A program made the translations under genes and the position numbers. A stretch of 22,249 bases of DNA from Saccoglossus kowalevskii (Eukaryota; Hemichordata; Enteropneusta; Harrimaniidae), in contig NW_003147281.1 of assembly GCF_000003605.2 (NCBI RefSeq), positions 119,165-141,413 of the forward strand, given 5' to 3'. Every line of letters starts with the position of its first letter. The first letter of the stretch is position 1. The notes beneath the pieces are model-generated. The model was given only the letters and a program-made list of their open reading frames with translations. It made no database searches and was not told the DNA's origin. Shown one piece after another: positions 10,001-22,000 of this stretch.

Positions 10001-13000
10001 ATCCTGGCATATTGCATTGTTCATTGAATGAGATATTTGTATTTCCTATTTGGCTTTAGGTGTGTGCTAAACACAAGTAATTTAGAAAGTATGTAATGCT
10101 CAAAATTCATTCAAATACAGTGGTAGCATGTCTGAATAAAATACCGGTAGTCATCCTATGAATTCAAATTAGAGGGACTTCAGGGCTTACATCAGGTCTT
10201 GGGCTATAATCTAAATGGATAATGTTTCCTATAGAATATTATTTTGTAATATGCACCATCAAACAGATAATCTTGTGTGTGATTCTGTCACTTAATGAAA
10301 CCCTTAAAAAAATTCAGTCACAACCGATTCCCAAAAATGCTCAGTATGGCTATTGACTATAAAATACTGATGTAGATATCTTGGACATATACCATAGTTG
10401 TTTTATTTATTGAAATACACATGCAAAAGACAATATTTCCTGATGATACAACTTTAACAACAATAGTGACAACACTAGCATATTTATACGTATTTCCATT
10501 GCATGTGCCAATCAAGTCATTTATGGAGAGATTTAGTTTATGTACCACTCTAGTAAATCAAATGAGAAGAAATTTCTAAAATTATATCATAATTACCAGT
10601 TATTACTTCTATGGGTAATACTGCTTCATATTTTCGTTATGAAAATAAAGGATTAGTTTTTGAAATGGTTCTTTTTGATGTTGTCTATACTTACAGCAAC
10701 TTTATTCATGGAGTTCTGGAAAAGAAAACAGTTTGGAATTCAGTATGACTGGGATCTGTTTGGTTTTGAAGACCATGAGGTGAGAATATATTCCAAATAA
10801 AGTACATTTGTGTCATGTGATAGCAAATATACATGATTTATGATGTCATACTTTACCCATAATCCTTTGCATGAGAATCAAGATGGCTGACTACATAATA
10901 CTGATGTAAAGTTGAATATCTAAGGAATGAAAAGTGATATAAAAAGACTTTAAATTGCATTCTCCTACATTTGTGGAGCTTTTTCTTTAAATTATTATAC
11001 AGTGTTTTCATTGCGACCCACTGACATTCAATGCTTCGGTAACGTTCACTGATCTTGATGACATTCAATCACCAAAGTCACACCCAACAAGCATTTGTAC
11101 CCTGGCTGAACTTCAATCACATAGCCTTCAATGACCGGGGTACCATCTAGTGATCTAGGTGACATTTAATGACATGATTGAAGTTTAACCCAGAAAACAT
11201 AAAAGACCTGGAGGCTCGCCACAATGAACACAGGTGGTATTCAATGTGTGTCATTGACCTGTGTGTCATTCTAGTCCAAACGAAGGGTCCCATGTAAACA
11301 ACAATCATGGTGTTCTAGAGCCTCTCTTTCAGATGTGAACAGCGCCTCCAACGGCCACTTATACGTTTAGACTGATTCAATGATTGTTCATTGACCCGAG
11401 ATACATTCAATGATTGGGTAGCATTCAATGACTCAGGTGAAGTTCAAAAATGGTTTTTATGAAATCATGCTTGTGATATCTGAAATGAAATTTTTTGTAA
11501 TTCCTTTTATAACAAATTCATCTATACGCGTTCAACTATTTTTTGTTGGTACCACTCATTTTGCTGTTCAAACTACAGCAACTTTATCAATGTTTTTTTG
11601 TTTGGTCTTCAGGAAAACACTCGTCCAGAATTTGAAGCAAAAGCACCTGATACAAGGATCAATCCTGTAACTAAGGTAACACATATCCATATTTGGTAAC
11701 ATTATAATAACAAACTGGTTATTTGTTATACTTTACTTTATAGTCTTGCACCTAGACATAAAGAAAACAATTTGTATGTTTCCTATAACCAAATCTACTA
11801 TTTTTACTGTCTGACCCTAAAATTATTTGGCCATTATTTGAAAAAATGCCACAAAATTGTGCCAGTTTTTCAAAACTGGGTATTGTAGATACCTTTGAAA
11901 ATGATTGATAACACTCGTATCTGCAAAACAATTCTTATATGCATGAGAAAAAGAAACTCAGTTATGTCAAAGAAAAATTATAGAAAAAAGAAAAAGACAA
12001 ATATTTGCCCACCAAAGAGCATGCTCCAGGTTATTTAACTTCATGTTTTAGTAAAAGTTTATACTATTGATACACTGTTTAAATTGAGTTGCCATGAGAG
12101 AAACATCATTATTTTGTTTAGGAGGCTGTATATAATCTTGCTGAAAACCTTTACAAACTTTTTCACCACTAGACTTTCTCGCCCAAAGTTTTTTTACTCC
12201 TGTGTGTGAAGCACACAATGGGAGTCTTTGCAGTTACCCTGTCTGTATGTGTGTATGTGTGTTTTTCTAATATTCTTCAATATTTCCTAAAATGAACTCT
12301 AATTATAGTAGTTTTACATTGTTAATATTCAGTATTAATGCAAAAGATAATTGTGTGTATAAAACTTCCAACTAATTAAACAAAATCAAATCTGTAGCTG
12401 TAAATTTGATACACTGCTCAGTGATGCATTATTGTCAGTGAATTCTTGGTATTTTAAGACATGATGGGTTGTACATTTTCTAAAAGCTATTAAACTAGGT
12501 GTTATTAATTTGCATAACAAGAACCAATACCTCTCTCGGGATGTACCATATTTGCTCTTATGGAAGCAGAAAAATACCAAAAATCATATTTGTTATATAT
12601 TGAATTATTTAAATATGACTTGAATTATCCAAATATTATCTGTAATTTATTAGCACATACTCTCTAATAGAGTAAATACGGTACCTATATTTCATTGAGG
12701 GGAACCAATATAATTGCCTTAGCGTCCTGTTAAGTCCTAGACCCGTTCCCATAAAGTCCGAAAAAGGGGACTTATAATTTAACTTAAGTCTGTCTGCATC
12801 TGTGATATGCCTGAACACATCTAGCCTAGTACTTTGAATGATTACAATCACCTCTTATTAATGTGTAGCATGTAAACATGTACTGCAGATGTATTAACAT
12901 ACATTGGAATGGATCCTTTATTTATTTCAATGACACTGACCAACTAACCAATACATATTAACACTGACCAACTAACCAATACATACCAACACTGACCAAC

Positions 13001-16000
13001 TAACCAATACATACCAACACTAACCAACTAATACATACCAACACTAACCAACTAACTAATACATACGAGCATTGACAACTAACCAATACATACCAACACT
13101 GACCAACCTATTACCCAATAAATACCAACACTGACCAACTAACAATTACATACCAACACTGGCAAATAACCAATACATACTGACTAACTAACTCATACTA
13201 ACACTAACCAATACAAACCTTTTCTTCTCGATTTTCTTGTTTCCTGAATAATATATCAATTACGAAACAGGAAGAAGAGCCCTATGTCTCATTTAGGGCA
13301 AGATTTCCACGCTTTTGTGCAACTGCACTGGTTATTTTATTTATGGTGAGAGTCGCAAACTTAGTTGACTGTCTCCGAATCACTCATAATTTCGGCAGTT
13401 GAAAGCACTGTTTTATGCTGATCACAGAAAATATGAGTTCACAGACAGTCAAATTATAATCATAAGCCAGACCCATGTTGATTTATATTACTGTAAATAC
13501 TTTATTTTCACGTCAAATCACTGAGAATGAAATTCAATTAAAATACTTTTTTTTTCTATATTTTACATTCAACTTATCAAAAAGCAGTGAAAATAAATTT
13601 CTTACAAAACATCCAAAATGTGTTTTTAGCAGAAATTAATTCCTGTTAAATAAAGTATTTTCCATTCAACAGGGGTTGGTGATTGGGTAAGCAAGTATTT
13701 TCCCATTGATATCAAGTGTTATACTGAGTAGTGCTTTTTTAATGTTTCCACAAAATTTGTGATGTAAAAGTATGCAAATTCAGCATAAAAAATGATACAA
13801 AGCTCTTTGAGGAAATGGGAAAATACTTGTCATTATGGTGTTAAATCATTCATATCATATTCACATGTGAATCATCATTTCAATTTGTCCGTTATCACTA
13901 CGTGTACCATATATGGATTAGATGGAAGAACGTTGGATTGTATGGTATAAAAGATTTCCCAGACTTCTAGCAGCAATTACTGGTATCTTGTTTATGGTAA
14001 GACAACATCTCATTGTGTATTCTAACATCTTACCAGGAGAAACGCATAATGTTTATTCATATTACATACTGGCATTACAATGTTCCATATTAGGATAAAA
14101 ATGTTCCATATTAGGATAACATTGTCTAACTTTAAGATAACATTGTGCCATATAAGGATGGCGATGTTCCATACTAGGATAACAATGTTCCATATTAGGG
14201 TAACAGTTTTCTATATTAGGATAATAATGTTCCATATTAGGATAACAATGTTCCATATGAAGATAAGTTTTCCATATTAGGATAACAATGTTCCATATTA
14301 GGATGACAGTTTTCCATATTAGGATAACAATGTTCCATATTAGGATAACAATGTTCCATATGAAGATCATACTACTTGTCTTGTCTACATCTGTAATTAC
14401 ATTTATGTGTTTATTAACAATGTCATATTTCTGATTATTTGAATTATTTTCTCTGTATTCTAGCTATGTCTTGTATTGGCATGTGTATTAGGTGTGATTG
14501 TATACCGTATTGCCGTATCATCTGCCATTGCAGCCACTGCCAGTGGATTTGTCAGCTCTTATTCTTCAATCATTACCACCTGTACTGCCTCAGTCATCAA
14601 CTTAGTACTTATTATGATTCTTAATAAGGTATGTACAATACTTGTGTCATCAGTTCAAATGATTTGCAACATTTTGTGATCCGAAAATATTGTAATTCTG
14701 AGAAGTAAGTGAAATGAATTAATACATTAGCAGATTGCTGAATCATAATTGGAGCAAGGTAACCACTAGGCTGCAGATACAAATACTATGTATGTTTTTT
14801 ATGATTCAATAAAACAATTTTCTATATTTATTACTTATAAGGGAGAAGCAATTGATACAGAAATGTCTGTTTTTATTATTGTTGTTGTTTTTCATTACCA
14901 CATCCCTAATAGAAGTCGCATCCATACTTTTTTGAAAAATTGTCAAAACAAAAATTTACAATTTCTCATATGTGTAGATGTTCCAATAGAAGCTGCATCC
15001 CCTCATTTGCATTTTACCATTTTAATAAAAAGATGTGGTTTCTAATACAGATTTTACAGTGATTGTTATCCTAATTTTTATAAAAGTTTAAGATATCATG
15101 AAACAGATTGCTGTGGCTTAACAGTTTTTCCTTGGGCTGATAAGGCAAGGTCACAATAGTTGCACTATGTTTAATTTATCATATTAAGACCATGGTTAAT
15201 AGCTTAATTGTAGTAGATAATAAGTCATAGAGAATACGTATGCACTATATTTGTTTTTAATTTCAGATTTATGAAAAGATTGCTGTTTGGTTGACAGATA
15301 TGGGTGAGTAGTCACTGCTGAATTTTATTTTTTATTTATAATTGTATTTAAAATTGTCATTAAAATTGTTCTGGTTTTATTTTATTTTATTCATTTTTTT
15401 GAAGTTTCATATTTCTTTGAATTCTTAAGGCCGGATTTTTATTATCCCTTGTTTCGCGAACCCGCCGAATGAAAAGGAGCCAAAAATGAAATAAAAATAA
15501 AATTTCATTTCAGCGTAACTTCTTGCGCCCTCCAACTTGTGAGTGCAAAAAATTGCTAAAAAAATTATTTTAATCTTCATTTTTTTTTTCGCCCGCCGCC
15601 TAACAAATCCAAGTTGCATTTTCATGGGAGTATCATGATCAAAGTACCGAAGTCTCGCGCAGATATATACTTTATGCGAGTTGGCTGACGGTGAATCTCA
15701 GGTATTGACCTCTCTGCGTGCTACTTGAGACTACTAGGCGAATATGACGGCGGCGTGGGTTGTGATGACATGCTGTGAAACTCTGTCGTCAAAAACCGAG
15801 AAATCCCTCATTAATGCTGAAAATTGTGCCCCAATTGGCGACATTGCCAACCAGGTTATACATGGAATAAAAATTTATTTCATTTCTTCTCTCCAATCAA
15901 TGATCTTACTTACAATTCTTTGAGAATCACACAAATCTAATGGAAAAAATAATTAATTTTTTTTTTTTTTCGCCCTCCTCGAGAAACAAGGAATAAAAAA

Positions 16001-19000
16001 AGTCTGGCCTTGTACAAATAACTTGTATGTCATCTCAGTTATATAACAGGGACTGTGTATCATTTAAAATCAACTGTTAAAAACTATTGAAAACCCTTAT
16101 TATGACACTTTTAATACCAGATCTTATGGCCAAACATGCCCCAATACCCATGATCTGTCTTAGCCAACAATGATAGCCCTTGAAAATAAAATATTATCTA
16201 TTTATTTGCATATACATATATGAAAACAGAAGATCAGCGAGTGTGCTTAAAATACAGGGCTATTGTTAATGATCACATTTATTTAACTTCCACAGAAATG
16301 CATCGAACTGAAACTGAGTGGGAAGACAGTTTTACTTTCAAGATGTATCTCTTCAGTTTTGTTAACTACTATAGCTCTATCTTTTACATTGCATTTTTCA
16401 AAGGACAGTAAGTAAAATTTGTATGTTTCAAATGTCAGACAATTGAAGAGTAACATTTACCTTAACATCATAACAGTAATTGATAGCAATGATTCAGTAA
16501 AATACCAGCAAACAGTCCTGCCTGTGCCAGTGTTTGTAGTCAATGACATACTGGTAATTCCCTTATAGTACATTATACAGTACATTGAGCTAGATTGTTG
16601 CAATTGAATTCATTTGTCTAAAAAATGTTATACAGACATGTTCTAATGAGACCGGTCACTGCATGGTAGCATAGTGGTTGTTGCATCAGACTCATGATAG
16701 GTAGAGCCAAGTTCAAATCCTACCTTAGGCTGAACATCAAAAGAGTCAACCCTTACCCTGGGTTAGTGTGCCACAGACTCAATGAGAAGGCCAATTCCAC
16801 TGGCTGAGATTCATTCACTAACGAATGCGACTTTGGTCCGCAGGTGCTTGTGTTCGAACGAGCCTGGTTGACGCCAGAATAGCACATTAAATTGCCATTT
16901 GATAGGAAGATGGCCGCACAGCCCTGTCATGTAGTCCTAAACATGAATATGACTTCTGCGGCAGCACTAGCACTTGCAATTTGTACATACAAAAAAAAAG
17001 TCAGGAGAGACAACAGTGTCATTCAATGTCCGGAACTGTCGCCGGGCACAAAAAAACTTAAAAAAAAAAAAGACTTGTTCTAAAGAGACTCACCTGTTAT
17101 AGCACTACATTGCCCCATCTCTTCTACACACACCTACACCTCCTGTGCACCCAACACACAGTCTTTAAAGTCTACTTAAGGTGATTGTAATTATTGTTAT
17201 CTTCAGATTGACAGGTTACCCTGGAGAGTATGACACTATTTTTGGATTTAGAGTTGAAGAGGTAATTATGTTTACTTTAAATTATATTCTGTCATCTCAT
17301 TTCTAACTCCTGTATCATCTCTGTTATTACCCCTGTGTCATCTCATTTATAACTCCTATATAATCTTGGTTATAACTTGTTTTATTTCAGTTATAACTTC
17401 TGTGTTATGTCATTTATAACTCTTGTGTCATCGCAGTTATATTTCCTGTGTCATCTCAGTTCTCATCTCTCATATTTTCATTACAGTGTGATCCAGGTGG
17501 TTGCTTACCTGAACTCTGTCTTCAGTTAGCTATTATTATGGTTGGTAAACAAGCCTACAATAATTGTCAGGAACTTCTGGTTCCGTAAGTATAATTAAGT
17601 TGTATTCCCACTTTGTATGACTTATAGTAAAACCTCTCACTGACTCCTGCATGAGGACCTTGAATATTGAACAGTTCATGAGAATCCTGAAGTTTATTTT
17701 AGATATTGGCTCTTACTCCTGACCCCTTAGTTTGATAGTAAAACATTCCCATGTATGACATTACCTCCCAATCTCCCAGGCAGAGTTCTATTATGAATAT
17801 ATCTCTGCCACCACGCGATCTTATGCTTGTCGTTGATTGGTCGATGCATCACAGTGGAACTACTTTCAAAGATGCTCACCAAAACATTGCCATGCAAGTG
17901 TTCGATTTTCGAACCCGACGAATGTGTACGCGATGTTTGCATATACTGGCCGTTTTCAAAGTTAGAAGCTTTTTTTTTCTTTCTGTGTGACAGTAGGACG
18001 ATTTAGCCGTCAATACCCCTAAGTGCAATCGTTTCTTTATATTTCTTTGTCTGGCAAACGACAGGACGGTCAGTTTGATGAACCAAGTAACACCTTAGTA
18101 ACCGTTATCCCGCGATGAAATTATTTTCTTTTGTAAATTATAACAATTTCACCCTTGACAGTGGATTTACGGAAAAATCGTTATCAGCTATCGATAAAAT
18201 ATTTTAAAACTTGTTTTCCAGTAGGAATAAATCAACACGAGAGCCCTCTAATAACAAAAATACGCAAATGACACGCGTAGTAAAAGTCTTGTGGTGTTTC
18301 ACCACAAAATCTAACCGCAAGGAACTCTGGGAAGGAGAAAGATTACCTCCCTAAGCTTACCCGAACCCTACCTTATTAGTTTGATTGTAAAAGACTCCCT
18401 TGAGAAACATTGACTTCGCAAACAAACCCAAACAAAGTGCCACAGTTCGATAGTAAAACGTTTCGTTCCTACCTGAACTGTCTGCATAATAAAAAAATAG
18501 CTTAATTTTGATTACATGTTTGTTGACGTTTCAGTAAATTCATGAATTGGTGTAGCGCTCGCAGTGCCAAGAAGAAGGAAAAGGAAGAGGGTGATGTGTA
18601 TTCAAGATGGGAACAAGATTATGACCTTAGACTTCCTAACAAACATGGTTTGTTTGATGAGTATTTAGAAATGGGTGAGTTTTGAAATTTTCTTTTAATT
18701 TTCTACAAATCACATGAATTCTCACGTGAGTTGGTGGTGTGAACACAATCTTTTGATTGTTATAATGATTTAAACCAAGTTTTAGACCAATTCCGGGGAC
18801 ATAACGGCGTTATTACCATATCCAGGTGGGGGTGGGGTGTGTAGTGTTGACATTCATTAATTTCTGATCACAGAATTACTAAATTTTCTGCAGAAATTTT
18901 ACTATGTTTCAGCCACGTTCAGCCATGTTGGTTCTGTGTTGTATGCATCAGCATTACATTTGATAGTTCGTAAAATCTGGTAAATCTGTTTTCATTCATA

Positions 19001-22000
19001 CACATGCAATGAAGTTGGAATCTATATGTACATTTGTCGAGGAACAAAATACACGCATGTTTATTCAAACATGCCCCTTTTCTGTCACAAGTTTATAATA
19101 ATGTAGCAACTTCCCAGGGAAATTAAAACTTGTGTTTTGTTTTGTTCTCTACATAACTGTTCTAAACCACTACATGTACGAATGTACATGTTCAATGACA
19201 GCAAACTTCTAATCATGATATGTATATGTTGTTAATTTCTAACTTTATTTCATGACATTTTGGAATGTAATTTTCTGTATTCTGGTTATATGGGCTTTAT
19301 GTCCATTACCTGAATAAAAACACAAAATATCTATTCATTGAAGAGATTATTGAGTTGTGTTATTTACTTGGATGAACTTTCATTTCAGTACTACAGTTTG
19401 GATTTGTCACGCTGTTTGTTGCTGCATTCTCATTGGCTCCTTTGTTTGCTTTGATAAATAACATTATTGAAATCCGATTAGACGCTTACAAATTCACAAC
19501 TCAGTTCAGACGACCAAGAGCAGCCAGAGCTCAAGATATTGGTAGGTATTCAGAATCAATATGTGTGATTTGTGAAGCTTATAAAATGACATGCCATTTC
19601 ACAACACAAATAATTGTACCAAGGCACTGGAGCATTCAGTCACTCTTGAAAATAAATTTCTCTATTTCACCTTGCATTTCAAACTGTTTCCTTTTGTATT
19701 GTATCAGAATGAGCGAGCCATGTAATTGAATTTTAGCCAAAAAAACAACTGGTTTTAGAAATAGCAGTCTGATACATTTATTGCGAGTAGTCTGATGTTC
19801 CAACATTTTTAACATTGCCATTACCACTGTAGCTGAATTAGACCTATTAAATGAGTGCTTGACTCTTTAGTTGCAAGTGTATAATATCTGTTTTTTTTTA
19901 AAGTTATAATTATATTATATATTTATCCTCTATGGGGAGTTTTATTGTTGTATCACGCATACATGTGTAGAACATGCTATTATGCACACTCGTGCATAGT
20001 GGGTTATATACTGGCAATGAAAATCAGAGTGATCATTTTTGCAATGCAAGGATTCCCATGCTGTTGTTCAGTTTTCCAGGGTGCCATATCTCCTAACCTC
20101 CATATCTCATATCCATGCTTGTAACTTTCATCTCTGTCATGACATTTTATCTTTCTAGGTATATGGTATGGTATCTTGGATGGTGTTGGTAAATTGTCGG
20201 TGGTTACAAATGTAAGTGAACATTTGCCAAAATATTGATTTTGCAATGGAGTACAGCTCAATTTCAAAAAAACAACATAATTTATTAATTTTTAGTTTTT
20301 GTGTGCAAGGTAGCAGTTCTGTACATTAAGTGTTAATGTTGTTTCTTCTTGATTTTTTATGTGAAAATTGCATCTGCTTCTTGCCACAGAAGCCACATTT
20401 CATGTTAGGAATTACATGAAGACTGTCTGACCATCTTTCTATCATAATGAAATTATGAATATTAATATCCTAAATCTGCATTACAGCATTAAGCTTGCTA
20501 CTTTAACATTGATGTTTCATTTATATTGACAGGCCTTTGTGATTGCCATAACATCGGAATTCGTTCCAAGATTAGTGTACATATTTAGATACTCAATGGA
20601 TGGTTCATTGACAGGATATGTCAACAATTCTTTGTCTTATTTTGACACAAATGATTTCGAAGAAGGAACTGCACCAGAAGACACAAGTTGTCCATGGACA
20701 GATGTAGGAGATTGTCCTATCTGCAGGTATGTAATACTGATTTGATTGTTCATTTCTATATTTTTTAATTATTATCTATATAATAAAATTATAAATTATA
20801 ATTATTACTGTCAAATCTGTAGTAAAAATGATACAATGTAACAGAGGGAATGTAGTTTCTATTAAAGCATCTACACTTATAAGAAATGGTGAATTTTTGG
20901 TTGTAAATTCTTAAAAACAAAATTGGTAGGGCTTTTATTAACGATGCAGCTTCTAATTTAGATTTTCCAGTACATGTATCTATAATTTACACACATATGT
21001 TTGTTAGCACATGCACTACCAATAGAGAAATATGGTATTGTGTTGGAAACATATGAATGGTATGAGAGATACAGTAATATTCCACACAACCAGATTTTAA
21101 TGATGTGGATTAGTTCATCTTCATAATTTGGTTCCTCTAAGACTACAATATTGTTAGTAGGTTCCCTGTCTTCTAAAATTAAATGACAAAAATGTGGAAT
21201 TTTTTTTTTTTCCAATGTAATTTTTATCTGTTTTCAGATATAAAGATTATCGGCAACCACCATGGGGTATGGAGCCATATGCACGTACTTTACAACATTG
21301 GCATGTCTTAGCTGCAAGGCTGGCTTTTGTTGTCGTCTTTGAGGTGAGAATTCTAAGTTTTGTAATTGTCGTGTTAGCATAGGCTTCTTCATTCAGGGAA
21401 TGAACTTCCTTGAAATTCACAATAAATCACTGAAAAGCTTCAGCAAAGTAATGCAAATGGTGAGGCAAATTATCTGCGCATATTGTCCATATTTGATATG
21501 ATTTATATGCTGAATGACATCGTGTGATTACATCAGTCTAATTAGTCCCTGCTCAGGCGTAGCCTTATTTCCTTCCGTCAACCCCCCCTTTTTCAGATTA
21601 AGGGAAATAACTTTATGATGAGTTGTATCCACATAGAGTACATATTAATTCAATTGTTTGCAGATGTTCCATGTATTATTTTAACATGATTATTTTATAA
21701 TTCAATAACGGAGACTGTGACATTCATGACTTGTTTTCAGTAATATTTCTTAATAACTTACAATTTAATACCCAATGTCACATTTGAATCAAGGAACTCT
21801 GACAATGTGCATGCTTATTGTTACCATTTATTCTCTATTTTTTGCAGCATGTTGTGTTTTTCTTGAAGTGGTTCATTGATTACCTCATCCCTGACGTCCC
21901 CACAAAAGTGAAAGATGAAATAAAACGTGAGAACTACCTAGCAAAAGAAGCATTTTACCGAGCCCAGCTAAATCAAAGCAAAATAAAAGAATTAAAAGAT

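Noticed and set aside
14062-14370. Open frames on both strands (for example repeats of ILIWNIV on the minus strand)
   Set aside because: They are the 21-bp minisatellite read in frame, because 21 is a multiple of three.
16653-16730. A functional tRNA gene
   Set aside because: Boxes A and B and a CAT loop are visible, but the stems do not pair well and it is flanked by SINE body, tail and target duplication.
17727-17990. Overlapping open frames on both strands
   Set aside because: They lie in a CpG-rich patch where stops are rarer; there is no recognised product on either strand.
19433-19729. Independent small gene starting inside the TM7-TM8 exon
   Set aside because: It is the anoctamin frame running through the donor at 19542 into the intron.
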